A stretch of 22,712 bases of DNA from an uncultured Allomuricauda sp. (GTDB lineage: Bacteria > Bacteroidota > Bacteroidia > Flavobacteriales > Flavobacteriaceae), in contig CALDPL010000056.1 of NCBI GenBank assembly GCA_937911965.1, positions 1-22,712 on the forward strand. Reading direction: 5' to 3'. The position numbers were made by a program, and so were the translations under genes. Under the pieces are notes generated by a model. It saw nothing but the letters and a program-made list of their open reading frames with translations. It did not search any database and was not told the DNA's origin. Below, piece after piece: positions 1-9,263 of this stretch (position 1 is the stretch's first letter; the number at the start of each line of letters is the position of its first letter).

Positions 1-133
1 CCTCCACTATGGGGCGTACCTCATCTTCAGAGGCAATGGGAAAGACCGAGCCAAAGAATTTGCTCTTGCGTTCTTTGTACAGGACCTCCGGGGAGACCCT
101 TGCCACGGTCAGGTATACATCTTCGTCCTCCAT
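1..133 (-). CDS. YigZ/IMPACT family protein, N-terminal part (runs off the window)
   Basis: Only the first 44 codons are present; the gene continues beyond position 1. The reading frame starts at ATG 133-131 and gives MEDEDVYLTVARVSPEVLYK followed by ERKSKFFGSVFPIAS. The 'YKERKSKFFG..FPI' block is the typical N-terminus of the YigZ (UPF0029/IMPACT) family, whose molecular function is poorly defined (a ribosome or translation-factor link has been proposed for the eukaryotic IMPACT branch). The start overlaps the TGA of the upstream EamA gene by one base (TGATG), so it is very probably translationally coupled and the last visible gene of the ribD operon. Identification rests on a short stretch, but the match to the family start is good. 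Confidence 0.75.
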   Translation of the reverse strand, partial: MEDEDVYLTVARVSPEVLYKERKSKFFGSVFPIASEDEVRPIVE

Positions 134-996
134 CAGAACAAAGCTACCAATATTATACCAAGTACGGCCAGGACCACCCCGCCCCAGTTTTTTTGGCTCA
201 AGTGTTCCCGGAACAGGACTATGGCCAGCAGGGTGGAAAACAGGACCACCCCCACATTGTTGAGGGTAAAGGTTGCGGCGCTGTTGAACCGATCCCAGCG
301 CAGGGCCCGGATCAAAAAGAAAATCGAAAAAAAGTTGGGGACCCCCAGGATGATTCCCCCAAGAACATCCCTGGGGGCGAGTTTCATTGGTTTTTTCAGG
401 GATCTGATCCCGACAAAGACCAACCCGCTCAGGGCGGCACAACCAAATACCATGGCGGAGAACAGGGGGATCTCCGCCTCACTCAAATGTCGGTGCTCAA
501 AATACTTGATACTGGCATCGATGACGCCCGAACCTAGAAAGACCAAAAGGGGAAGCAGCAATTGTTTGAACCCGATCTTGATTCCACCTTCCTTGAGGGA
601 GGCCAGGTAAACGGCGGTCAGGGCCAAAAGGATCCCGATGCCCTGCAAAAGGGACAGCCGGTCCCCATAGAGGAAGACCCCCAGCAATACGGGAATGGCA
701 AGGGACATCTTTGTGGCCACGGAGGTCACGGAAACCCCCACCCTTTGGGAGGTGATGGCCATTAGGTTGAAGATACAGATGAACAGCACGCCCATGGCCG
801 GGGGGCCCCATGCCCAGGAAGCTTCCACGATCTGTCCCGGGTCCACCTTCCCCTCATAGAGAAAGAGTCCGACCGTACAGGCCGTGATATAATTGAAGAT
901 GATGGCATTGAGGGTCTGGACCCGCATAGGTTCGAACCCTTTGAATATTATAAATATAAGGGAGGAGCTCAGAATGCTCAAGGCCAGGTCGATCAT
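133..996 (-). CDS. EamA/DMT-family transporter (10-TM permease)
   Basis: The 287-residue protein is almost entirely hydrophobic, with about ten predicted membrane helices arranged as two EamA repeats, the normal size and form of drug/metabolite transporter superfamily permeases. It acts in the inner membrane; the substrate cannot be told from sequence. The start at ATG 996 is chosen because it overlaps the stop of the preceding HAD gene as ATGA and begins directly before the first hydrophobic helix (MIDLALSILSS). An upstream extension in the same frame would run into the HAD gene and is Pro/Gly-rich, unlike a membrane protein start. It is the third gene of the ribD-HAD-EamA-YigZ operon. Confidence 0.85.
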   Translation of the reverse strand: MIDLALSILSSSLIFIIFKGFEPMRVQTLNAIIFNYITACTVGLFLYEGKVDPGQIVEASWAWGPPAMGVLFICIFNLMAITSQRVGVSVTSVATKMSLAIPVLLGVFLYGDRLSLLQGIGILLALTAVYLASLKEGGIKIGFKQLLLPLLVFLGSGVIDASIKYFEHRHLSEAEIPLFSAMVFGCAALSGLVFVGIRSLKKPMKLAPRDVLGGIILGVPNFFSIFFLIRALRWDRFNSAATFTLNNVGVVLFSTLLAIVLFREHLSQKNWGGVVLAVLGIILVALF

Positions 997-1601
997 GGGT
1001 TCAGGCGGGTTTTGAGTTGGGTTATGTCCTCCCTGCCCAATTGCAGGTTCCACACTTGGATCCCCAATTGTGCGGCAGCATCGGTATTTTCGGCCAAGTC
1101 GTCCACAAAGAAGGTCTCTCCCGCTTTGAGCCGGTTCCGGTCCAGTACAAATTCAAAGATTTCCCGATCGGGCTTGCGCATGCCCATTTCATGGGAGAGG
1201 TAAAAGACGTCAAAGGCGTTTTTGAACCTTTGGAACCGTTCCGTGCCCATCCGGTCCCTGACGTGTTGCATATGGAGTTCGTTGGTGTTGCTCAGCAACA
1301 ACAACCTATAGCGTTTCTGTCGGGCCAAATCCTCAAGAAATTCCAGTCGGTGTTCCGGAAAGTCCAACAGTATGGAATTCCAGGCACGGACCAAAAATTC
1401 CCTGGGAGCCTTTGGGAACTGCAGGGAGACCCTGTCCAAGAATTCAGGGGTGGCCACGGTCCCCCTTTCGTATTGGTGAAACAGTTCCATCAGCTCTGGG
1501 GAAATGGATTCAAAACCATAGTCCATCATGGCCCGGGCCGTGGCCCCTTTGTCCAGGTTGATGAGCACATCGCCAAAATCCAGAATTATGTTCTTAATCA
1601 T
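993..1601 (-). CDS. HAD-superfamily hydrolase, subfamily IA (YihX-like phosphatase)
   Basis: A 202-residue HAD-type phosphatase, probably cytosolic. Motif I is IILDFGDV with the presumed nucleophile Asp8; the usual second Asp (D+2) is Gly10, as in the DLGNV motif of YihX-like enzymes. Motif II is LLLLSNTNE, motif III the lysine of GMRKPDREIFE, and motif IV FFVDDLAENTDAA. The order and spacing are normal for a small cap (C1) HAD-IA enzyme. Substrate unknown; sugar phosphates or nucleotides are usual for the group. ATG 1601 is chosen because motif I follows at once; the frame is open further upstream but that part lies inside ribD. It overlaps the end of ribD by 8 bases and the EamA start by 4. 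Confidence 0.88.
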   Translation of the reverse strand: MIKNIILDFGDVLINLDKGATARAMMDYGFESISPELMELFHQYERGTVATPEFLDRVSLQFPKAPREFLVRAWNSILLDFPEHRLEFLEDLARQKRYRLLLLSNTNELHMQHVRDRMGTERFQRFKNAFDVFYLSHEMGMRKPDREIFEFVLDRNRLKAGETFFVDDLAENTDAAAQLGIQVWNLQLGREDITQLKTRLNP

Positions 1602-2646
1602 TTCTGTATATGGATAGGGTATCGTCCAATATATATTGTATGTCGGTGGGCGTTCCAACGACCTTTGGTGCGGGCGTGCCTTTTTCAAACCGGTTGGGTC
1701 CACGGAAGACCCTGGCTTCGTCCCACAGCCCATCCTCCAGAAAGGATTGCAGGGTCTTTCCCCCTCCTTCAACCAAGACACTGCCGATCGATCTCCGGTA
1801 CAGGAGCTCACAGATTTGGGGGGGCAACGGCCTTGAAAAATCCACGGTTTCATAGGTCGGTGCCCCCCCGAGGTCCTTGGGGAGATCCCCCTGGGTCAAC
1901 ACCAGGGTTTGGACCGAGCCGTCCAGCACATGGGAATGGGCCGGAATTTTCAACTCCCGGTCCAGGACGATCCGTATGGGGTCCTTGCCGGCCCAGTCCC
2001 GAACGGTCAATTTTGGGTCATCCTCCAAAACGGTCCCGGTTCCCACCAGGATCGCCTGTTCCTCACTGCGCCATTTATGGACCAGTTGTTTGGATTGGGC
2101 GTTGCTGATCCAATAGGGCCGGGGAGACCCTGCTTTAAGGGCCTTGTCCGGGGCGATGAAGCCATCCTGGGTCTCGGCCCATTTCAGGATGATATAGGGC
2201 CGCTTTTTTTCGTGCAGGCAGAGAAAACGCCTATGGTGTTCCCTGCATTCCTTCTCCAGGATCCCCACCTTGACCCTGCAGCCCGCGGCCTGCAGTTTTG
2301 CGATGCCCTTGCCCGCCACCTTTTCGTGGGGGTCCCGGATCCCTATGTACACTTCGGGAATTCGGTGCCTTAGGATCAAATCCACACAGGGGGGTGTTTT
2401 TCCAAAATGGGAGCAGGGTTCAAGGCTGACGTATAGGGAAGCCTCGCTGAGCAATTCCTTGTTCCGAACCGATTCGATGGCGTTCACCTCGGCATGTGGA
2501 CCCCCGTATGGACTTGTGAACCCCTCCCCGACAATGCGGCCCCCATGGACCACCACGCAGCCGACCATGGGGTTGGGAGCGGTGGTACCCAAGCCCTTTT
2601 TGCCCAATTCCAGGCAACGGAGGATATATTTTTGGTGTATATTCAC
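1594..2646 (-). CDS. ribD: Bifunctional diaminohydroxyphosphoribosylaminopyrimidine deaminase / 5-amino-6-(5-phosphoribosylamino)uracil reductase RibD
   Basis: RibD carries out the second (deamination) and third (NADPH reduction) steps of riboflavin synthesis from GTP. The N-terminal deaminase domain shows the zinc/catalytic signature HAEVNAI (His51, Glu53) and PCSHFGKTPPC (Cys78, Cys87). The C-terminal reductase domain starts near KWAETQDGFIAP and ends with SVLVEGGGKTL. Length of 350 residues is normal. I place the start at GTG 2646 (VNIHQKYILRCLELG), where relatives begin, rather than at TTG 2664, because a -7 promoter box ends only 4 bases before this GTG; the TTG would precede the transcript. 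It heads a minus-strand operon with the HAD, EamA and YigZ genes. No other rib genes are in the window. Confidence 0.93.
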   Translation of the reverse strand: MNIHQKYILRCLELGKKGLGTTAPNPMVGCVVVHGGRIVGEGFTSPYGGPHAEVNAIESVRNKELLSEASLYVSLEPCSHFGKTPPCVDLILRHRIPEVYIGIRDPHEKVAGKGIAKLQAAGCRVKVGILEKECREHHRRFLCLHEKKRPYIILKWAETQDGFIAPDKALKAGSPRPYWISNAQSKQLVHKWRSEEQAILVGTGTVLEDDPKLTVRDWAGKDPIRIVLDRELKIPAHSHVLDGSVQTLVLTQGDLPKDLGGAPTYETVDFSRPLPPQICELLYRRSIGSVLVEGGGKTLQSFLEDGLWDEARVFRGPNRFEKGTPAPKVVGTPTDIQYILDDTLSIYRND

Positions 2647-2650
2647 CGAG

Positions 2651-2658
2651 CAAAAATA
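2651..2658 (-). promoter_or_regulatory. Candidate -7 box of the ribD operon promoter
   Basis: Read on the minus strand this is TATTTTTG, a full match to the Bacteroidota -7 element TAnnTTTG. Only four bases (CTCG) separate it from the GTG start of ribD, so transcription should begin at or next to the start codon. No good TTG element is visible at the -33 position (TTC at best). Confidence 0.5.
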
Positions 2659-2692
2659 GAACAATATAACAGTTGTGAATTGCTTTCAGACC

Positions 2693-2703
2693 CCTAAATT
2701 AGG
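2693..2703. promoter_or_regulatory. Short palindrome CCTAA-A-TTAGG between divergent genes
   Basis: A perfect 5-bp inverted repeat with one central base sits near the middle of the 101-bp region between ribD and the GNAT gene. It could be an operator shared by both directions, but an 11-bp palindrome can also arise by chance. No function can be assigned. Confidence 0.25.
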
Positions 2704-2747
2704 TAGTAATTGGCAACAGGGATTTTGAGTTGAAAAAGAATATCATT

Positions 2748-3233
2748 ATGGGAGTTGTGAAAATCCGGGAAATCACCCCGGGGGACAACAAGGAGGTCGC
2801 CCGCTTGGTACGCGAAGTGCTGGTGGAACTGGGGGTGCCCAAAATAGGCACGGCCTATGCGGATAGCACCTTGGATGACATGTTCGCCCAGTCCAGGCTT
2901 CCCGGGACGGCATACTTTGTGGTCGAGGAGGATGGGAAGATCTTGGGGGGCGCTGGAATCGCTCCCTTGGAGCAGGGCGGGGAGCAGATTTGTGAGCTCC
3001 AAAAAATGTATTTTTCAAAAGAGGCCCGGGGGCGTGGAATAGGCTCAAAAATGATGGAAACCTGCCTGGAAAGGGCCCGGGAATTCGGATATGCACAATG
3101 TTATTTGGAAACCCTGCCCTATATGGAGGCCGCACAAAGGCTGTATAAAAGGTACGGTTTTGGGCCACTCGATGCCCCCATGGGAAATACGGGCCATTTT
3201 TCCTGTACCGTTTGGATGTTAAGGGACCTGTGA
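2748..3233 (+). CDS. GNAT family N-acetyltransferase
   Basis: A 161-residue GCN5-related acetyltransferase. The acetyl-CoA binding motif A is ELQKMYFSKEARGRGIGSKM, with RGRGIGS at residues 94-100, preceded by the usual beta strands (YFVVEEDGKILGGAG) and followed by the C-terminal LYKRYGF element (motif B region). The acceptor substrate is unknown. ATG 2748 is chosen; a TTG at 2730 in frame is also possible, while GTG 2757 would start right before the first strand. The stop overlaps the prmC ATG by one base (TGATG), so the two are probably coupled. PrmC is a release-factor methylase, but nothing in the sequence shows that this enzyme acts on the translation machinery. Confidence 0.88.
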   Translation: MGVVKIREITPGDNKEVARLVREVLVELGVPKIGTAYADSTLDDMFAQSRLPGTAYFVVEEDGKILGGAGIAPLEQGGEQICELQKMYFSKEARGRGIGSKMMETCLERAREFGYAQCYLETLPYMEAAQRLYKRYGFGPLDAPMGNTGHFSCTVWMLRDL

Positions 3234-4093
3234 TGCAACTCAGGACGATCAAGGATATTTTCCACAAGGAACTCAATGGGCTTTATCCCAAGGAAGAGGT
3301 GGACTCCTTTTTCCACAGTTGTGTGGAACACTATTTGGGCATGGAACGCTTTGTACTGGCCCTTCGCCCGGATCTGGTGCTGACCAAGGAGGAGGAATCG
3401 CCCTTTTTTGCGGCCTTGGCCCAACTGCGTTTGGAAAGGCCCATCCAATATATCCTGGGCGTGGCCCATTTTATGGGTCTCGGGTTCAAGGTCAATGAAA
3501 ATGTGCTCATTCCCAGGCCTGAAACCGAGGAATTGGTGCAATGGATCCTGGACGACCATGGGGATCGGGGGGAGCCCCTGGAAATCCTCGACATCGGAAC
3601 CGGCAGCGGATGCATTGCCATATCCTTGGCAAAGCAACTTCCCCGGGCCCGGGTACACGCCCTGGACATTTCCGAAAAGGCCTTGGAAGTGGCAGGGGAG
3701 AATGCCGCTGCCCATGGGGTGGACATCCATTTTATGCAAGGGGACATCCTGGGTCCCTGGGATCTGGGACATTCCCTTCCAAAACTTGACCTTATCGTTT
3801 CCAATCCCCCCTATGTCCGGGAGTTGGAAAAGGAACAGATGAGAAACAATGTAAAGGAACATGAACCCGCACTGGCCCTGTTTGTGCCGGATGGGGATCC
3901 CCTGGTCCACTATGACGCCATTGCACGCCATGCCCATGGGCGGTTGGGGGAAGCCGGGCAGTTGTATCTGGAGATCAACCAATTTCTGGGAAAGGGGACA
4001 AAAAGACTTTTGGGGGAACACAATTTTTCGGAAATTGAGCTGCGAAAGGACCTATATGGTAATGATAGGATGCTAAAGGCCAAAAAAAAGTGA
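3233..4093 (+). CDS. prmC: Peptide chain release factor N(5)-glutamine methyltransferase PrmC (HemK)
   Basis: PrmC methylates the glutamine of the GGQ motif of release factors RF1 and RF2 using S-adenosylmethionine, raising termination efficiency. The 286-residue protein has the N-terminal helical domain (1-75), the IPRPETEE block (93-100), the SAM-binding loop LDIGTGSG (119-126), and the catalytic NPPY motif (191-194), all in the order expected. ATG 3233 gives MQLRTIKDIF, the usual type of N-terminus; a frame extension to 3212 lies inside the GNAT gene. The next gene starts directly at the base after its stop codon. Confidence 0.95.
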   Translation: MQLRTIKDIFHKELNGLYPKEEVDSFFHSCVEHYLGMERFVLALRPDLVLTKEEESPFFAALAQLRLERPIQYILGVAHFMGLGFKVNENVLIPRPETEELVQWILDDHGDRGEPLEILDIGTGSGCIAISLAKQLPRARVHALDISEKALEVAGENAAAHGVDIHFMQGDILGPWDLGHSLPKLDLIVSNPPYVRELEKEQMRNNVKEHEPALALFVPDGDPLVHYDAIARHAHGRLGEAGQLYLEINQFLGKGTKRLLGEHNFSEIELRKDLYGNDRMLKAKKK

Positions 4094-4675
4094 ATGGATA
4101 GTGTATCGGTTTTTTGCGGGAGCAGTGAAGGAAATGACGAAAATATCGTGGAAGCTGCCCGTGAACTGGGGCGAGTGCTCAGCGGCAATGGGATCACCCT
4201 GGTATACGGGGGGACCAAGGTCGGTCTGATGGGGGCCCTGGCCGATTCCACCCTGGCGGGCCACGGCAGGGTCATCGGGGTGATCCCCGATTTTTTGAAG
4301 GCCAAGGAAATCCTTCACGGGAATCTGGACCAAACCATTGTGGTGGAGAGCATGCACCAGCGCAAGATGAAAATGCACGAGCTTTCCCAGGGCGTCATTG
4401 CCCTTCCCGGAGGCTTTGGGACTTTGGAGGAGTTGTTTGAAATGACCACCTGGGGCCAGTTGGGACTGCACTTCAAACCAATCGGCCTGTTGAACACCGG
4501 CGGATTTTTTGATCCCCTATTGGTTTTTTTGGACTCCATGGTCGCCAAGGGATTTCTAAAAGCCGAGAACCGCAAAATGCTCCTGGTGGATGATTCCTCC
4601 ACAGCACTATTGGCCAAAATGGAAGCCTATCGTCCATCGTACGTCCCAAAATGGATCAATAAAGCACAGACCTAG
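4094..4675 (+). CDS. LOG family protein (TIGR00730-type Rossmann fold, nucleoside 5'-monophosphate phosphoribohydrolase)
   Basis: The 193-residue protein carries the family hallmark PGGFGTLEE (residues 105-113, pattern PGGxGTxxE) and YGGTKVGLMGALAD (38-51), plus the Arg90-Lys91 pair in MHQRKMKMHE. Members cleave nucleoside monophosphates; plant LOG enzymes release active cytokinin, and bacterial relatives are often annotated as lysine-decarboxylase-like by mistake. The physiological substrate in Flavobacteriia is not established. There is no gap on either side: the ATG follows the prmC stop and ligA follows its TAG, consistent with one polycistronic message. Confidence 0.9.
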   Translation: MDSVSVFCGSSEGNDENIVEAARELGRVLSGNGITLVYGGTKVGLMGALADSTLAGHGRVIGVIPDFLKAKEILHGNLDQTIVVESMHQRKMKMHELSQGVIALPGGFGTLEELFEMTTWGQLGLHFKPIGLLNTGGFFDPLLVFLDSMVAKGFLKAENRKMLLVDDSSTALLAKMEAYRPSYVPKWINKAQT

Positions 4676-6984
<2,309 letters not shown>

Positions 6985-6985
6985 C

Positions 6986-7900
6986 CTAGACCACTATGGA
7001 TATTCCTTCGGCCGATGCGTTTTTATCGGCATCCAGATAGAAGTCGATCCGTCCGAGATTGATGCCATAGCATCCCACTTGGTTTACCAATACGGAGTTT
7101 CCATTCTTGTTGTGGTGCACTTCGGGCCGGTCCAAAAAGGTATGGGTATGTCCTCCGATGATCAGTTGGGTGTGCTCGGTGGCCCGGGCCAATTGGATGT
7201 CCGAGGGACGGTCCGGCTCCGGGTAGGCATGGCCCAGATGGGAAAGGCAGATGATCAGCCCACAGTTTTCCTCTTCCTTGAGAAGGCGTTCCATATCCCG
7301 GGCGATTTCGAAAGGATCCAAATGGACGGTCTCCCCATACATGCGTTTGGTCACCAAACCTTCCAGTTTGATTCCGATTCCATAGACCCCGATCTTCACC
7401 CCGTCCAGGACAAAGACCCTATAGGGTTTTATGAGCCCGTTCAAGGGCGTATTGGAAAAGTCGTAATTGGCCGAGACAAAATCGAATCCGGCGTGTGGCA
7501 TTTGTACCAATAGCCCGCCGACCCCATTGTCAAAATCATGGTTGCCCAGGGTCGCGGCATCATAGCCGAGTTTGCTCATCAATTTGAATTCCAGTTCCCC
7601 TCCGTAAAAGTTGAAATAGGGAGTGCCCTGGAAGATGTCCCCGGCATCGAAGAGCAGGGTATTGGGGTTCTCTTTGCGGATACGGTCCACCAGGGTGGCC
7701 CGACGGGCCACTCCTCCCATATTCGAAAACTCTGGATGGGTTTCGGGAAAGGGATCGATATGGCTGTGCACATCATTGGTGTGCAGGATCGTGATATGCT
7801 TCTTGCCAAAATTGGAACAGGAAGCCAGAGAGAATCCTCCAAGTCCCACCATGGCCGATGCCGCGGTCGTTCCGGTTATAAAATTCCTTCTCTTCATCAT
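6986..7900 (-). CDS. 5'-nucleotidase-type metallophosphatase, exported lipoprotein (N-terminal catalytic half)
   Basis: A 304-residue calcineurin-like phosphoesterase of the UshA/5'-nucleotidase type. Metal ligands are visible in HTNDVHSH (Asp43, His45), DAGD (Asp85), GNHDFD (Asn120, His121), LSHLGH (His221) and GGHTHT (249-254). The N-terminus has a twin-arginine signal (KRRNFITG) followed by a hydrophobic stretch and lipobox LASC (Cys28), so it is probably Tat-exported and lipid-anchored. The protein stops after the catalytic domain; the substrate-binding C-terminal domain is encoded by the overlapping upstream gene. Together they match one classical 5'-nucleotidase. ATG 7900 overlaps the partner's stop as ATGA; ATG 7897 is an equal alternative. 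Confidence 0.9.
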   Translation of the reverse strand: MMKRRNFITGTTAASAMVGLGGFSLASCSNFGKKHITILHTNDVHSHIDPFPETHPEFSNMGGVARRATLVDRIRKENPNTLLFDAGDIFQGTPYFNFYGGELEFKLMSKLGYDAATLGNHDFDNGVGGLLVQMPHAGFDFVSANYDFSNTPLNGLIKPYRVFVLDGVKIGVYGIGIKLEGLVTKRMYGETVHLDPFEIARDMERLLKEEENCGLIICLSHLGHAYPEPDRPSDIQLARATEHTQLIIGGHTHTFLDRPEVHHNKNGNSVLVNQVGCYGINLGRIDFYLDADKNASAEGISIVV

Positions 7901-8667
7901 TCTCTCTCCTGGATAAATCGATCGTCCACCCGGGCCCTTAGGGTATCCTTCTTCCCAAAGTGGTCGATCAGGGCGTTGCGCAATAAGTAGTCGATAGGGG
8001 TCACGGATACCATTTCATCGAAAAAACCGATGCTGGGACCACCGTTGACCAGATAGTCGGAGGTGGCCACAAAATAATTGCGGTTCTCGTCAAAGGGTTT
8101 TCCCTGTATGTCCACGGATTCCAAACCTCCATTTTTGTCCAATACGATCTGGATCCCTGAAATGGGGTTGCCCTCCCGGGACTTGGCCAGAAAATCGATC
8201 AGATCCAACATGGCCGTGCCATTGAGCTCCACCACCACGATAAAATTCTCAAAGGGCATGACCTCATAGGCATTGCGGGCGGTCACGGGCCCCGCCGGGA
8301 TGATGGACCGCAATCCCCCCTGGTTCAATACCACAAAATCCAGTTCCAGGCCGGTCCTTCCCCTGAAAATGGGGGCCGTTTCCTCGAAAACGATGTCCGC
8401 GATCAAATTCCCGAGGGAAGTGTTCCACTTTCCGTCATCCAAAAGGAGGGGCTCGGGAGCCCGGGAAAGGGTGCTGTCCAATACCTGGTCGATCCTTTCC
8501 CTGTAGGGGGCGACAAAGCCCACAATGGAATCCGTCTGTGAAATGGTGGCATCAACGGTCAGTTGTTTGCCATGGATTTCGGTGAGTTTCTCCGGATTTC
8601 CTTTACAGGACAATAAAAAACAAAAAGTTACAATTGCAACAAATTGTTTAAATTTTAAATCATTCAC
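7897..8667 (-). CDS. 5'-nucleotidase C-terminal domain lipoprotein
   Basis: The 256-residue protein matches only the C-terminal (nucleotide-recognition) domain of 5'-nucleotidases: NQGGLRSIIPAGPVTARNAY, the YEVMPFENF block, and YFVATSDYLVNGG. It has its own signal peptide with lipobox FLLSC (Cys21). GTG 8667 is chosen because it is preceded by AGGAAG and places the charged LKFK segment before the hydrophobic stretch; the frame is open upstream but that part lacks signal character and overlaps the divergent gene. It lies first in a two-gene operon with the metallophosphatase domain gene, so the two lipoproteins probably form one enzyme for periplasmic or surface nucleotide breakdown. Confidence 0.88.
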   Translation of the reverse strand: MNDLKFKQFVAIVTFCFLLSCKGNPEKLTEIHGKQLTVDATISQTDSIVGFVAPYRERIDQVLDSTLSRAPEPLLLDDGKWNTSLGNLIADIVFEETAPIFRGRTGLELDFVVLNQGGLRSIIPAGPVTARNAYEVMPFENFIVVVELNGTAMLDLIDFLAKSREGNPISGIQIVLDKNGGLESVDIQGKPFDENRNYFVATSDYLVNGGPSIGFFDEMVSVTPIDYLLRNALIDHFGKKDTLRARVDDRFIQERE

Positions 8668-8703
8668 CTTCCTATCTTTGTTAAGTCGTCTTGGTAGTTT
8701 ATT

Positions 8704-8711
8704 TACCTTTG
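8704..8711 (+). promoter_or_regulatory. Candidate -7 box for the DUF6913-dapA operon
   Basis: TACCTTTG matches TAnnTTTG exactly and ends five bases before ATG 8717. A TTG at 8678-8680 lies 23 bases upstream and could serve as the -33 element. A second exact match, TATCTTTG at 8673-8680, is too far upstream to be the main box if the transcript is short, but may be an alternative. The box lies inside the short inverted repeat TTTAC-CTTT-GTAAA (8702-8715). Confidence 0.55.
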
Positions 8712-8716
8712 TAAAA

Positions 8717-9262
8717 ATGCACAAAAATATGTTCATAAAGGGACTCCAAGAAAAATTTAAGATTAAATCCGGGCTTAAATATTTAAAGGGGGAAATGGAA
8801 CGGCCCCAAGAGCCCGTTGGACGTGAAAAAGGGATCAAAAGCATTGGTTGCATCGTGGATGTGGACGAGTTCGACGGTCCGGAGGTCTTTTACGAACTTA
8901 TAGAGGAGTTTTCACTCCGGCCCAATGCCATCAAGATTGTTGGATATAAGCGGGAACACGACAAGAATTCCCCCTATTCCATACAAATGTTCACCGATCG
9001 GGACCTGGGATGGAAGGGACAGATCGAAAATGGGTATGTATTGGAGTTCCTGAGTCGGGAATACGACCTCCTGATCAACTATTACCAGCAGGACAGCCTG
9101 ATATTGAAATTGCTTTCGGTCCGGACGGCGGCCCGATTGAAAGTGGGACTGGGAGGCCAGGATCCCAAGATGAACGATTTGATCTTGAACATGCCCATGA
9201 AGGATTTCAAACTGTTCAAGAGCGAACTTAAAAAATATTTGAAAGTACTAAATGAACTATAG
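8717..9262 (+). CDS. DUF6913 family protein, function unknown
   Basis: A cytosolic protein of 181 residues (177 if it starts at ATG 8729, MFIKGLQEKF). It resembles the flavobacterial DUF6913 family: an N-terminal basic segment, a Rossmann-like pattern (IKSIGCIVDVDEFDGPEVF), the central DLGWKGQIEN, and LLINYYQQDSLILKLLSVRTAARLKVG followed by a short C-terminal helix. No catalytic motif is apparent. I choose ATG 8717 because the -7 box ends five bases before it, which would make the transcript leaderless; the second ATG would then lie only 12 bases in. It is followed by dapA after one base, an arrangement I recall from other flavobacteria, but the link to lysine or peptidoglycan synthesis is unproven. 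Confidence 0.82.
   Translation: MHKNMFIKGLQEKFKIKSGLKYLKGEMERPQEPVGREKGIKSIGCIVDVDEFDGPEVFYELIEEFSLRPNAIKIVGYKREHDKNSPYSIQMFTDRDLGWKGQIENGYVLEFLSREYDLLINYYQQDSLILKLLSVRTAARLKVGLGGQDPKMNDLILNMPMKDFKLFKSELKKYLKVLNEL
8722..8729 (-). promoter_or_regulatory. Candidate -7 box for the split 5'-nucleotidase operon
   Basis: Read on the minus strand this is TATTTTTG, an exact TAnnTTTG match, with a TTG (8749-8747) 17 bases upstream as a possible -33 element. It would give a leader of roughly 50 bases before GTG 8667. It faces the plus-strand box at 8704-8711 with only 10 bases between them. Confidence 0.45.
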
Positions 9263-9263
9263 T

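Noticed and set aside
1017..2108. A 363-codon plus-strand open frame opposite the HAD gene and ribD
   Set aside because: Both minus-strand genes carry clear catalytic motifs; the plus-strand product is low-complexity and unlike any family I know.
2647..2747. FMN riboswitch ahead of ribD
   Set aside because: The predicted promoter leaves almost no leader before ribD, and the conserved RFN element sequences are not present.
3119..4021. A 300-codon minus-strand open frame opposite GNAT and prmC
   Set aside because: prmC is certain on the other strand and the antisense translation shows no family motif or sensible start.
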